This document shows positions 10,238-20,991 of a stretch of DNA of 64,000 nucleotides, one piece after another. The notes under the pieces were generated by a model, which was not told where the DNA came from, searched no databases, and worked only from the letters and a program-made list of their open reading frames with translations. The position numbers and the translations under genes are program-made. Within the stretch, counting starts at the first letter, position 1, and each line of letters begins with the position of its first letter. Origin of the DNA: Hyperoodon ampullatus (lineage: Eukaryota > Chordata > Mammalia > Artiodactyla > Ziphiidae); assembly GCA_949752795.1 (NCBI GenBank), contig OX457061.1:31500425-31564424 (forward strand), written 5' to 3'.

Positions 10238-10446
10238 TTTTTTTTTTTTTTTTTGCGGTACGCGGGCCTCCCACTGCCGTGGCCTCTCCCGCCACGGAGC
10301 ACAGGCTCCGGACGCGCAGGCCCAGAGGCCACGGCTCACGGGCCCAGCCGCTCCGCGGCACGTGGGATCCTCCCAGATCAGGGCACGAACCCGTGTCCCC
10401 TGCATCGGCAGGCGGACTCTCAACCACTGCGCCACCAGGGAAGCCC
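10238..10446 (-). mobile_element. CHR-type SINE, short form
   Basis: Reversed short CHR SINE: poly-T, 'gcggtacgcgggcctcccac', inverted B box 'gcacgaacccg' and 'gccaccagggaagccc'. The target duplication 'tctttgtgctttttt' is present on both sides (10229 and 10447). Confidence 0.94.
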
Positions 10447-10461
10447 TCTTTGTGCTTTTTT

Positions 10462-11160
10462 TAATCCATATTATTTGTACCATAGAAATGGGACAGAAGC
10501 TAATATTTTGGTTGTAGTTGTGAACCTTAGAGTGTATTTTAATTCTGTGGGGCTTTTTAGTTTGGGAGATTGTTGAACACATGGAAATATGCTTGCTTTT
10601 CACCTCCTACACCTGTAACATCAACAACAAATCCTCTCTGGGAGGGAACCTTGGAGAACCTGACATCTGAACCAAGTCTCCCTCTTGGTTTTGGCCAGTA
10701 TGTCTGCCTATATTTCCACCCTCAAGGATTAGACAATGAAGATGCCTTCACCTGTCACTTCCATACATCTTCAATATTCAGAGGTACCACTCAAGCAATA
10801 AGAACACTCAACCATATGTCTAATTGATTTTAAAGACAAAAAAGGACATGGAAGGGAAGGCAAGAACCAATGTGCTGCTAAGCTTCCTCACTTTCCCCAA
10901 TGATTTGGAATTGGTTGGTCTGAAAAGACACAGAGGGCAGCATGCACAAGCTTACTTGGGCACCTTTTTGAACTAGTGGATGTACCATCACAGCCCTTTC
11001 TGAATTCTTCATGTCAGAGAGTATTTTTAAGTCCTTTGGTTACCTGTTTTATATTCGAAATTACATCCTAGTGCCTCTGGGAAAAAAAGGAGTGCCTACG
11101 GCTTAAAGCTTTCTGATGTCTTTCGTTGAGTAGGTTCCATTTGCTTCTTTGGGTTCTAGA
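10462..11160. other. Unassigned stretch
   Basis: No recognisable repeat, RNA or gene. An 85-codon plus-strand frame (10570-10827) is unremarkable. Confidence 0.5.
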
Positions 11161-11164
11161 GCCA

Positions 11165-11412
11165 TAGTCACTAGTGCACACCCTGGAGCCATTCTGTCTG
11201 GGTTTGCATCCTGGCTCTGGCACTTACTAGCTGCGTAGCCTTGAGCAAATCACATCCTTGCTCTGTGTCTCATTTCTCTGATCTGTACAATGGGGATAAT
11301 TATGGTACCACGCTACAGAGTTGCTATGAATACGAAATGAGTTAATAAATATGAACAGCTTAGAACAATTCCTGGTATTCTGTAAGCACTGTAAGTATCA
11401 GTTACTGCTGTT
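11165..11412 (+). mobile_element. MIR SINE, near full length
   Basis: A well-preserved MIR: 'ggtttgcatcctggctctgg', 'cacttactagctgcgtagcc', 'ctgatctgtacaatggggat', 'gagttaataaatatgaacag' and 'cttagaacaattcctgg'. Confidence 0.85.
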
Positions 11413-11594
11413 GGTTCTCCCTCTCTTCTCCTTTTATTTGTCCTTCTCTTTCTTCTTCTTATGTCTTTTGGATCCTGGCCTTTCCTGTGGTTCCTGAGAT
11501 GACCAAAAGGTGTGCCAACATCGGGAGGAGCATACAGCAAGGCTGGAGGAATTACACTTCAGGCCCATATAATTTGTATTTCCAGAAAAAAGTT

Positions 11595-11785
11595 ATCTAT
11601 TGAATCCTTAATGTATGTTAAATACTTAACAAGTATTTCTCTAATTCTTACAGCTATACTGGAAGGTAGCTATCATTATCACTATTTTGCAGGTGAAGAA
11701 ACAAGAGTCATAACTTGCCCAGAGTCCTACAGTTAGTAAGGGCAGCACTGAAAAGCATACTTGACCCTATCTTACTTTAAAACCC
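11595..11785 (-). mobile_element. MIR fragment (reversed)
   Basis: Reversed MIR: 'ttattgaatcc'-like start, 'ctaattcttacagctatact', 'atcactattttgcaggtgaa', 'cataacttgcccagagtcct' and 'acagttagtaagggcag'. Confidence 0.7.
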
Positions 11786-13430
11786 ATGCAGTTTTCTCTA
11801 GGCTATTGGGACTTTTGTGATTTCTTAGCAGCTTCCACTAAAATCTCAACCCTAGTCCTGGGGAAGTAGGTGGATGGGAGAGGCTGTATGTATTTGTATG
11901 TTGCCAGGAGCTCTTCTTGCAGAAAAAGTGCAGAGAAGGGCTATGGGTTTTGTGGCTAATTGAGTGTGCATCTCCTAGGTTGACTGGCTGTAGGCTGCAC
12001 CAGCAGCATGACCAATGAATCTGTGGCATTTCACCTTTACAAACTTAATCTTAGCCTTGGTATATTTCCGACTAACTACACTAAGTGCCTAGCGGTATTT
12101 GTCTAGGTCTGTACAGGGCAGTACAGCGGATGGGAGCTTCTTTGTTCTGAATGATGTTGGTATAGTTTTGCCCAAATATGTGGAATATTCCCACCTCCAC
12201 TGATTCCTTTCCTGGTAACAAAATCATGGGTCATAAATGGGCTCACCTATGTACCTTTCTCTTGAAAGACATAAAGTATGGCAGTGTGTTTTTGTGCCAA
12301 TAGGCAGAGAATCATCAGCTTTTCTTTTCCTTCTTGTTTTTCCCAGACTTGTCACTTGGCATTCTGGGTAACGTGCATATAGATTGGTGCATATTGATTG
12401 GGCGTTGCAGCCATCCTAACAAAATGTACAAGTGAGATATAGAGTTTTTCTTTTATCAGACAAATTTGGGGGAAGATGCTGAATTAAGAGAAAGATGCCT
12501 TGGTATAAAATAAAGTGAGTTAAGCTGCCAGCAGAGGTACTAAGGGGGGAGGTATTTTATAATTTATCAAGTTTTAAGTCATTGTCTCTGTCTCACCAAT
12601 AAACAGCAGTGTTATTCATTTGGATTAGCTAAAAAGCCTTCTCACAGACAGGGATCTGAGTCTGAATTTGGGGATTCCTTGCTGTTTATAAGTGAAGGCT
12701 CCTGAATGGGTTTCCTTGTCATCTCTCCTTTCCCACCCAGTGGAAGGTGGAGTTCTTGGCAGTTATATTCCAGCTCTGCAATTCTTTATTTTGCCTCCTT
12801 CCTCACTAATTCATTGTGAACTCCAGCCACACTGGTTTCTCCTTGCTTCAGACTGGTTTTGCCTAATTATTAACCCAGCAGGAAGAATTACGTTTTAACT
12901 TCGGTATTGTTTTTGTGTCTCTTGAGACCTCTCAGCGTGGCTGAGCACCATGAAGTCTGAGCAGTGATTTCTGGACCTGGAGTGAGGCTATAGAAGAGGA
13001 AACTTGAGGGGTGACTTGTAACATAAGGAATCATTTTGATGGGAGTGAATGTCTGCAAGTGAGCATTCACTAATGAGTCTGAGAGCTTATTTACAGCAAA
13101 TAACAGTTATTATTCTTTACTTGCTATAAATCACCCCAGCACTGGGTCGTGTGCAACATGCCAAGGTTTTTGCTGAATGTTTCCTCTTTAAGTCACAGGG
13201 ACAAGACAATTTAAACATGTGATGAGTCATTCAGTTAGAGGAGTGGAGAGTTTTCTTGATCTTCTGTGTCACTAAGTCAATAAATAAAGATAAGCAACTA
13301 ATGCATACATATGAGAAATAATAAATCTTCAATCAGCATAGTCAAGGAACGGTGGGTAGAGTCCACTGAGAGAGAGTGACAGTGTGTGAAAGAGAATAAT
13401 GAACAGTTAAATGTTATTTGCTGTAAATCT
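11786..13430. other. Unassigned 1.6-kb stretch, repeat-poor
   Basis: No repeat family, RNA gene or convincing frame is recognised. The longest frames are under 70 codons. 12586-12630 ('caccaataaacagcagtg') might be an old repeat edge. Confidence 0.5.
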
Positions 13431-13434
13431 GTTG

Positions 13435-13482
13435 CGCTTTTATTGAGCTCTTACTTGGTGTCAGGTGATTCTAGGTGCTACC
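13435..13482 (-). mobile_element. MIR fragment (reversed), left part, split by a hAT-like element
   Basis: 'cttttattgagctcttactt' and 'ggtgtcaggtgattctaggt' match the reversed MIR 3' end. The remainder resumes at 13657 after an inserted DNA transposon. Confidence 0.5.
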
Positions 13483-13656
13483 TGTTTTTGTAAATAGAGT
13501 TATACCGACACAGTCCTGCCCATTTGTTCATGTATCATCATTGCTGTTTTCACACGGTAATAGCAGAGTAGAGTGGTTGCCACAGGGCTACATGGGCCAC
13601 AATGCCTACAATATTTACTGTCTAGCCCTTTGTAGAAAAAGTTAGCTGACCTCTGT
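13483..13656. mobile_element. hAT-like non-autonomous DNA transposon, partial
   Basis: 'ctgtttttgtaaatagagtt', 'acacagtcctgcccatttgt', 'gcctacaatatttactgtct' and 'aaaaagttagctgacctctg' match the same element seen complete at 24947-25167, in inverse orientation to it. One terminus is missing. Confidence 0.65.
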
Positions 13657-13860
13657 ATTAACTCATTTGGGGTCTCCAAATATCCTTAGGTGACTATAAT
13701 TATCCCCATTTTACAGATGAAGAACCTGAAGTCCAGATAGGTCAAACAACTTGCAAGGTCATACAGTTAGGGAGTGGCTGACTCAAGGTTCAAACACAAG
13801 CAGTTGGACTCCAGAATCTATGCTCTTAACTGGTACACTGTAACAGCCCTTCCTGCTGTA
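13657..13860 (-). mobile_element. MIR (reversed), right part
   Basis: Clear reversed MIR: 'aattatccccattttacaga', 'tgaagaacctgaagtccaga', 'acttgcaaggtcatacagtt', 'gggagtggctgactcaaggt' and 'atgctcttaactggtacact'. Confidence 0.8.
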
Positions 13861-14265
13861 TAAGACATGATTCTAGGATTCTACTTGCCTTGCAAATAGA
13901 AAACAATTTGAACTCACCACTCTGCTGTGCCTTTCAACAGCCTGGCTCAGGCTCTGGACAGAAGGGCATTCTGGGTGAGTTAGAGGCTAAAATGGGGAAG
14001 CGGCTGAAGATTGGGGTCCAGATACGCTAGACTGAATTCTGCTTAGCCATTGGTTTTTCCTTTATTAAAATTAACCTCTTCCCTGTAATTGGCACACAAT
14101 AGGAATTCAAAGGGTATTTGTAGAATAAAGGATTGGTTGTCATTGTGGGGTTTCTGCCCAGATTTTGTTAAGTCTCTTTCATGATAAGAGCACCTTGAAT
14201 TTCCTTTAAGAAAGTAGTACCTCTCCACCAGACTCATTCATGTGGACTCAGTGGGATTGACCTCA
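13861..14265. other. Unassigned stretch
   Basis: No repeat, RNA or gene recognised. Confidence 0.5.
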
Positions 14266-14269
14266 CCCC

Positions 14270-14690
14270 TGAGTCAAGTGGTGGGCTCTGATTAGCCTAA
14301 ACTAACCAAAGTATCCCTTCCTTCTGCCTATTACGGTTGGTTCAGGGATGGACACGACTTAAGCTAGTCCAATCAGAGTGGAGGTGACCAGCCTATGGAA
14401 CTGCAGAGACAATTCCCAGGGAGGATGGTGCCGTGAGGATTTGAGGAATTGAACTGCCTCTTCGATGGGAAGAGAACTTGTAGTTGTTAGGGTACCACAC
14501 TTTGTGGAGGGGGCTAACTCAGACTTTAACCTGAGATCTGAAACCAGACTTATCCCTGAACTATTTAGTTATTGAAACAAACAAACAAACAGACAAAAAA
14601 AGAGGGAGAGAGAGAAAAGAAAAAATTCACCTTTTTGTCTAAGAAGATTTGGATTGGATTTTCTGCTATTGCCATCAAAAGATTTCCAAT
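14270..14690 (+). mobile_element. Probable old LTR-like repeat
   Basis: 'tagtccaatcagagtggagg', 'atccctgaactatttagtta' and 'tggattggattttctgctat' occur in the order of an old mammalian LTR-like repeat whose name I cannot assign. An AAAC/AG-rich simple repeat sits inside it at 14573-14628. Confidence 0.4.
14573..14628 (+). repeat. (AAAC)n and GA-rich simple repeat
   Basis: Repeated 'aaac' units followed by an A-run and 'agagggagagagag'. Confidence 0.85.
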
Positions 14691-14704
14691 TGTTGCAGGC
14701 AATA

Positions 14705-14905
14705 ATATACTTTGGTATAGTTCAAAGAACATAGGGCTGGAGTGAGGAAATCTGTGTTTAAGACATGGTTTTCCAACTAAGAAGTTGTGTGTTTCTGCAT
14801 ATGGTGCCCTATTTGTGATTCTTCAGTTTTCCTGATTGAAGAAAGGACACTACCTCATCTTCATCACAGGATTGCTGTGAGGAGGAGGATACATCATTTA
14901 TATGA
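14705..14905 (+). mobile_element. MIR fragment
   Basis: Diverged MIR: 'gggctggagtgaggaaatct', 'tcttcagttttcctgattga', 'acctcatcttcatcacagga' and 'ttgctgtgaggaggaggata'. Confidence 0.6.
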
Positions 14906-15345
14906 TCAGAGTTGCATTTGAGGGTAGGGAAAGAGAGTATGCCCAGCAAGGGATGATACCTTGCAGACTGAAGTCAGCTCTCTTCTGTCCACTGGGATAT
15001 AGCAAAGCCTTCCAGAGCTTTCTCAGGCTTGCTCCTCTAGCCATCACACATGGTCAGATGATGCCATTTATGTGCCAGGTTTGATAGACCTCTCACTTTA
15101 TTGGTTTCCAAAGGGAAAGATTCTTTCATGAGTCTCTCCTGGATTTTCTACTTTGGGTCAGGAGTGGAGGACACAGAAGTAGGTGACTAAGGAGGGTGCC
15201 GTGCTGACTCAGATGGAAAGGCTCAGGTGGAGGATAGATGACTACACGTTAGGGTGCAGAGAGCAGAAAGGGCGCAACTGCACCTGACCTGTGTGAGTTC
15301 CATGCTTGTTTCCAGGTGGAAATGTTTAAGTAGTTGGCTCAGTGT
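14906..15345. other. Unassigned stretch
   Basis: No recognisable element or gene. Confidence 0.5.
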
Positions 15346-15349
15346 ACCA

Positions 15350-15560
15350 TCGGGATAGGAAGCAGACAACCAGGCTTTTGGTCTAGGTACCACCTCTCTG
15401 TGCAACACTGAGCTACTAACTAAATGACTAAAACCTCCTGAGGCCTCGGGTTTTCTCATCTGTTAAATGGGTATCTTGTACTTGCCCTGGCAACCTCACA
15501 TTGCTGGTATGGGAAGAAAATGAGAGAATATCAGTGAAAATGCTTTGCATGTGCAGAAAG
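15350..15560 (+). mobile_element. MIR fragment
   Basis: Diverged MIR: 'accaggcttttggtctaggt', 'gagctactaactaaatgact', 'gggttttctcatctgttaaa', 'tgggtatcttgtacttgccc'. Confidence 0.6.
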
Positions 15561-15621
15561 CCCAAGTAAGATGATATATTTGCAAAAATTCAGAAGCTGC
15601 TCATGTTTTCAAGACTTAATT

Positions 15622-15832
15622 CTTTTTTTTTTTTTTTTTTTTTGTGGTACGCGGGCCTCTCACTGTTGTGGCCTCTCCCATTGCGGAGCACAGGCTCCGG
15701 ACGCGCAGGCTCAGCGGCCATGGCTCATGGGCCCAGCCGCTCCGTGACACGTGGGATCCCAGACCGGGACATGAACCTGTGTCCCCTGCATCGGCAGGCG
15801 GACTCTCACCCACTGCGCCACCAGGGAAGCCC
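15622..15832 (-). mobile_element. CHR-type SINE, short form
   Basis: Reversed short CHR SINE with poly-T (15622-15643) and the inverted 5' end at 15832. The flanking 14-bp duplication 'aagacttaattctt' is perfect (15611-15624 and 15833-15846), so the insertion is comparatively recent. Confidence 0.95.
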
Positions 15833-15999
15833 AAGACTTAATTCTTGCTCACTGAAATGCTTCGCAAAGGGAATTCTTGCTCTATGAGTTATACCTTCCA
15901 ATGGCATATCTCACAGGGCATGGTAACTTCTAAGCTACTTGTGACCTTCGGGACTCAGTGTGTATGTACAGCTACTTTCTAGACAAGGCCTGTGGTTCA

Positions 16000-16062
16000 T
16001 CATGATCATTATCTTCATCATCACCACTAGCATCATCTCAGACATCTGCATCCTCATCATCG
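16000..16062 (+). repeat. CAT/TCA-rich low-complexity tract
   Basis: Irregular 'atcatc' and 'catcatc' triplets. A local low-complexity patch ahead of a reversed MIR. Confidence 0.7.
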
Positions 16063-16071
16063 TTACTACTA

Positions 16072-16292
16072 TTTATTTATTAAATGCCAAAGGTATATCA
16101 GGTATTATAGTTGGTGCTTTGCATAAAATCTCTAACTTAAACCTTACGATAACCCTGTGAGATATCATCCCCTTTTCATATAAGAGAAAATCAAGATTCA
16201 GAGAGATTGAGTTTCCCAAGGTCACAGAGTTAGGGGAGAGCTGTGCTGTAACCTAAGCCCTTGCTCTTTTTACTGCAGCGTTATTGCCTCTA
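16072..16292 (-). mobile_element. MIR (reversed)
   Basis: 'tattaaatgccaaaggtata', 'cttacgataaccctgtgaga', 'atcatccccttttcatataa', 'agagattgagtttcccaagg', 'tcacagagttaggggagagc' and 'gcccttgctctttttactgc' give the reversed MIR order. Confidence 0.78.
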
Positions 16293-17064
16293 CCAAAGGG
16301 AGCATTGGAATCAGACCTGGAAGTTCTGATCTCATTCCATTGCTTCAGCAATTCAACACGAAGGCTCTGGTCCAACTCCTTTCCTTTTGTGTCTCAGTAA
16401 GTCATATTTCATCCCTCTCCCCTCTGATCCCACCCTCATTGCCAGATTCTGGAACCGTCTGCGTGTTTCTGGTCCGTAGTTCAGCCTCTCTCCCCAGGCA
16501 TTCGAGAAAGGCATTCTCCACACAGAGGGAAACCACATTTTATTAAAGCAAACATGCCATCCTCAGCACTTTTACTTATCTTATTTATACACTGCAGTGC
16601 CACTTTCTATGACCTAGTGATGATCATTTCCCAGAGCTATCACCATTTTAAAGCTACCTGTTCATCCCACTTCAGCAGATGGCAGTACCCTAGGAGCACT
16701 GTAAGAGCTTTAAAAAAAGAAAACAAACAAACCAAGGAAAGATGTGTGGTTGGGTCAGCTAGAGGAAGAATTCACTTGCATTGGCTCCTGACACCGTTCC
16801 ACTTCAGCTGGGGCTGAGAGGTGGGGCATTTCTCCTTGAGGTCTCCAGCCACTGGGCAGATTTAGGTGGTGAGATTCTATTTTTTTTTCTCCTCTTTTCC
16901 CCTACCAGTAGGTGATGTGGAATAGGCAGTCTGCATACAGTTAGTTTCAAAAATTCTTGTACCTGATCTTTCCGATGAAATCTCTTTATTAAAGTCATTT
17001 TTCCCTTCCCTTATTCGTATGACAAAACACCATTTGGGCGCCTACCCCATGCAGGGTGCTGTTC
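16293..17064. other. Unassigned stretch
   Basis: No repeat or gene recognised, apart from a CTCF-like motif at 16672. Confidence 0.45.
16672..16686 (+). promoter_or_regulatory. CTCF-like motif, plus orientation
   Basis: TCAGCAGATGGCAGT matches the CTCF core pattern CCASYAGRKGGCRSY at 14 of 15 positions (first C is T). A motif of this length arises by chance at low frequency, and occupancy cannot be read from sequence. Confidence 0.45.
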
Positions 17065-17215
17065 TGAGTTTGAGTTCAGACTGCCACCAACAGTACGATG
17101 TCCTCAGGAGAGCCTTTTGCTTCTCTGGACCTCAGTTTTTCCTTCTGCAAAATGAGGGGGCTGGCTCAAGTTGCTAAGTCTCCTCTCAGAAGCAAAGAGA
17201 TTGTTGCTCATAAAA
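17065..17215 (+). mobile_element. MIR fragment
   Basis: 'gagttcagactgccaccaac' and 'tggacctcagtttttccttc' followed by 'tgcaaaatgagggggctggc' match the middle of MIR. Ends uncertain. Confidence 0.5.
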
Positions 17216-17375
17216 GCCTTTTACAGAGAGCAAATCCTCAGGTTGCAAACAAGCTAGGCTTATTATCCAAGGAGAGCTCCCCACAGTAACAATTCAAGTT
17301 AAGTAGGCTGATCAAGCTGAATGAGGACTAAGTTCTTCCTCTTTTCTGTTTCAGATTCTCTGCAATTCTTAATAC

Positions 17376-17835
17376 CCTAGAGCAATATTTCTCAACCTTT
17401 TTTTCATTATCTCCTCCATAAAGTCCTTTTTTTTTTTTTGCAGTACGTGGGCCTCTTACCACTGTGGTCTCTCCCGTTGCGGAGCACAGGCTCTGGACGC
17501 GCAGGCTCAGCGGCCATGGCTCACGGGCCCAGCCGCTCCGCGGCATGTGGGATCTTCCTGGACCGGGGCACGAACCCGTGTCCCCTGCATCGGCAGGCGG
17601 ACTATCAACCGCTTGCGCCACTAGGGAAGCCCCATAAAGCACTTTTGAGACTTTTTTCCTGGTCCCCTTCCCCCCATGAAATTTTAATACCACAAAAATA
17701 TTGGATGCTTGTTTATGTACTATGACCCTTGGGAAGGTGGGGAAAACGATTGCAGTAGCTAAGATTTTGGGCCCTCAAGAACCAAGTTTTATCCCCTTGG
17801 GAGTTATATTGCCATCCCCTCCTTGAGAATGCATG
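17376..17835. mobile_element. hAT-like DNA transposon, carrying a CHR SINE
   Basis: Begins 'agagcaatatttctcaacct', a typical hAT-type terminus, and contains 'ccatgaaattttaataccac' and 'cagtagctaagattttgggc'. A CHR SINE sits inside it (17431-17632). The right end is not clearly defined and abuts a second hAT-like element. Confidence 0.45.
17431..17632 (-). mobile_element. CHR-type SINE, short form, with a cryptic plus-strand splice acceptor
   Basis: Reversed short CHR SINE flanked by 'cataaagtcctttt' (17417-17430) and 'cataaagcactttt' (17633-17646), two mismatches. Where other copies read 'gcggtacg' after the T-run, this one reads 'gcagtacg'. On the plus strand, therefore, 13 T are followed by GCAG, a canonical 3' splice-site layout with AG at 17442-17443. 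Confidence 0.93.
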
Positions 17836-17843
17836 CCCTAGAG

Positions 17844-18171
17844 CTGGAATTTTCAAAACTGTGTTTTTTTAGCCTATACAAATTCTATGCAAATTCAATA
17901 TATGAAATTGATAAAAGCATCATTTTAGTAGTATACGTGTACTTTAAATGTTAAATTATATAAACATGTTCTATCCTAAAGTCAGCTAGCGATTAAACGA
18001 GTTAATATCCTGGTAGTCTCCAGAAGGTTATCATTGAGTATATAATACTTGAATGTACCACTTGATTTATTTTTTAATCATAGTTTTAAGATATTTCAAA
18101 AGATATTTAAAAATTCAAATCAAACATTCGAGGAACACCTAAAATACCGGGACACAGTTTGAAAACCATTG
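17844..18171. mobile_element. hAT-like non-autonomous DNA transposon
   Basis: Imperfect terminal inverted repeats: 'ctggaattttcaaaactgtg' on the left, and 'cacagtttgaaaaccattg' on the right. An 8-bp target duplication with one mismatch, 'ccctagag' (17836-17843) and 'ctctagag' (18172-18179), matches hAT behaviour. The interior is AT-rich and codes for nothing. Confidence 0.6.
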
Positions 18172-18179
18172 CTCTAGAG

Positions 18180-18405
18180 TCTTCTGGAACATAGGCTTTG
18201 GAATCAGATGGGATGGGTTCTGAGTTTATTCTCAGTTCCACAATCTCCCAGCTATAAGATTGTGAGCAAGACTTAGTGCTTCCATTATATCATTTGTAAA
18301 GTGGGTATTGGAATATTTACCTCATAGGGTAACTCCGAGGATTGAAAGAGGTAATCAATTGTGCCTGGCACATAGTAAGCACTCAGTAAACATTGGTTAT
18401 CTCTT
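18180..18405 (+). mobile_element. MIR SINE, near full length
   Basis: 'ggctttggaatcagatggga', 'ttatatcatttgtaaagtgg', 'acctcatagggtaactccga', and the 3' end 'gtgcctggcacatagtaagc' then 'actcagtaaacattggttat'. Confidence 0.85.
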
Positions 18406-20081
18406 GCTTCACTCTGTGTCTTCATGTCTTCCGCTGACCATAGCATCTTGTGCCTGAACACACAGCAAACAATAGCTGCAGAGGAATTTGTGGCCAAATC
18501 AAACAAGGTGGGGTTCCAGTATCACTCTCAGGGACTCTGTTTTTCTTCTCCTGGACCTGGAACAGGGAAGGGTATTATTACTCTGCCTGAGATCATGTTA
18601 AACTGGCATGAATCCCGGCTTTTTTTTTTTTTTTTTTTTTTAATATGTGAAACTGGTGGGCCCAGCTATGAACTCTTCATATTTGGAGTAATGTAAATCT
18701 TGTCTTGAAAATAAAATCACATATCATTAAATGGAGACCACCCAGTTTTATAGGTGGAAACACCACATGCTGTTTCATAACAAACTTTCTTATAAACTGT
18801 GCTCCATCCTAATAGAATTTAGCAGTGTATGCCATTTTTTTTCCCTTTGGCCACATGACTAGTCTGTTTATGTACATTTATGGATCAGGTGCATCTGAAT
18901 GTAATGACAACCATGAAGTATCACTGGCCAAATCTTTTTCAAAGTTTTAGTTGGGCTTGCTCTCCATAAAGATGAGAAATGACTTCGTGGGCTTTGGGAC
19001 CAAGATAATTAAGAATACTACTCGATATAGATGTTATAAGGACAATTCAGAGATTCAGGCTGTGGTCTAGTCCCATCTGAATTGCTTCGGGGATTTGCTG
19101 TGGTCGTCTATAGAAGAGGCATTGTGAGTTCATGGAATGTGCCTTCCTTCAGATCCATCAATGTGAAAACCAGATATGATGATCCCAATGACCCCCTTCT
19201 CCACCCTCACCTGTTTGAAGAGGGAAAAATGATGTGGGCTGGGTGGGCGGGGGAGGTGAGGGATGAGGAAAACATGCACAAGTGGTTCTCTGGATTAACT
19301 TTAACATTTCTGCTAGGGGGAAAAATATGTCTTTCTCCCTTTGTATGTGTGTTGAAGCCTGTGGTTGATAAAACTGAAGTTCTACATCATAAATTCCCAT
19401 TTGGACATTCAGTTCTGAGAACCTGCATCCAGTCAGCCTTATCACTTTGAAGGGAAGTCACAATCACTAATGGAATCTGCTAGCTTTTCACACACTGAAA
19501 TTAGCTTTGATTCTTTCCCCTAAACATATGTTGAAAAGCAACATGCACATACTGTACACTGACCCGTCAAAGCAATCAATGCTGTGGAGGAAGTTTGTGG
19601 ACTCACCTCCTGGGGTTGGGAGAAATAAATGTATTCCTTTCAGGAGTAGAAACAGGATTTCTGAGCCCTCTTCTGGCCCCAAAGAAGGGAGAGACTCCTC
19701 CTTCCCTCCCTATGAAGAAAGAGAAAGTAAATGTCATGTTGCTTTGCGACTGTGAATAATAACATTTATGCTCTGAGATCAGTTTGCTTCTTTAATATGA
19801 AAAACGATATCCTGTTTGGATGAGACATTTCCTTGAATGCTTAGCATAAATTGAGCCCTTAAGCTTTTAACAAGAAATTCTGGGCTGTCTTGCCCGAAAA
19901 CTCAGAGTGGATCTTGGAAACACTGCAGGTTCCTTGATTTGCAAAAACTTGCCTTTTCCATGAGATTACTAACAGCACCCTGTGTTTGATATTCAGGAAG
20001 AGTCATCTGAAATAATCCTTGTTTGGTTATCATTTTTTTTCTCTTTGTCTCATTATCTCTCTCTGATCCTAGTGCTCTCTT
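18406..20081. other. Repeat-poor 1.7-kb stretch
   Basis: Apart from a T-run near 18621-18642 and a G-quadruplex motif at 19236, I see no repeat or gene. A 122-codon plus-strand frame (19082-19450) has no recognisable domain and lies in sequence with no other coding signs. Confidence 0.5.
19236..19253 (+). other. G-quadruplex motif
   Basis: GGGCTGGGTGGGCGGGGG contains four G-runs separated by loops of two, one and one base. Short loops like these are associated with stable quadruplexes. It lies in unique sequence and not in a repeat. Confidence 0.75.
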
Positions 20082-20183
20082 GTCCCTTTCTGTCTCTCTT
20101 TCTGTCTCTCTCTCTCTCCCCACTTCCTCTATCTCTCATGTGTTCACACACATACTTCTTTTCCTTTTTTTTTTTTTTTTTTT
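20082..20183 (+). repeat. CT-rich low-complexity tract with terminal T-run
   Basis: 'ctgtctctct' units up to about 20120, then a T-run at 20166-20183. Confidence 0.85.
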
Positions 20184-20681
20184 AAATCACACTTTCAAGT
20201 GACACGGGCCCAGTTAAGGCATTACAAAGCTGAGCGGTAAGGATGCAGGAGCAGGAAATGCATTTTTCGTCACTCCCAGTGACAATTAAAATGACAACAA
20301 CAAGGCCAGACTCTTCCATCATTGTTTTTTAATGCTGTCAGCACCAACTTTGCCAGAATTATCCTGTCTGATGCATGAGTGGACTTAAGTCATTTTTCAC
20401 ATTGTGCCACCCAGGGCCTCCATATCATTTAAGAGAGTAAATTAGCTTCCATCTCGTTTAAAGGAGCCCTGTAAAAACCCTTCTCAGCAACATGCTCCCT
20501 TAGCCAGAGAAGGTTAATTTGGTGGGCTGAGATGTGTCTTTGGATATAAAATCTCTCTCTCTGTAGCATAGATGATGGTTTGAATTCTGCTGTCAAGAGA
20601 GCAAAGGCATTTTGGTGAACTACTTTTGGTTCTCTAAGAGGACTCAGCGAGTAATTTGGAATGAGTGAAATTGGGATTTTA
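20184..20681. other. Unassigned repeat-poor stretch
   Basis: No repeat or gene recognised. Moderate complexity and balanced composition make it a candidate for conserved non-coding sequence. Confidence 0.4.
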
Positions 20682-20985
20682 GTGTGTGTATATATATATA
20701 TATGTATAAAATATTCAAATATATCAAATATATTCATATATTCTATTCTAATACGTAGTAAATATATCCATATATATTCTATTCTAATATATATAAAATA
20801 TATTCATTATATATATACATACATATGTGTGTGTATATATATGTATAAAATATTCAAATATATATCAAATATATTCATATATTCTATTCTAATACATAGT
20901 AAATATATCTATATATATTCTATTGTAATATATATAAAATATATTCATTATATATATATATATACACATACATATGTGTGTGTGT
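20682..20985 (+). repeat. AT-rich minisatellite, two copies of about 147 bp
   Basis: Copy 1 spans 20682-20826 (145 bp) and copy 2 spans 20827-20975 (149 bp). Each starts 'gtgtgtgtatatatat', and a third partial start follows at 20976. Each copy also contains two sub-units beginning 'ttctattctaata' or a close variant. The copies differ mainly in dinucleotide length and a few substitutions. The open frame through it is a low-complexity artefact. Confidence 0.9.
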
Positions 20986-20991
20986 GTACGT

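Noticed and set aside
19082..19450. 122-codon plus-strand frame
   Set aside because: No domain, no splice or promoter context, and an overlapping minus-strand frame of 95 codons. Consistent with chance.
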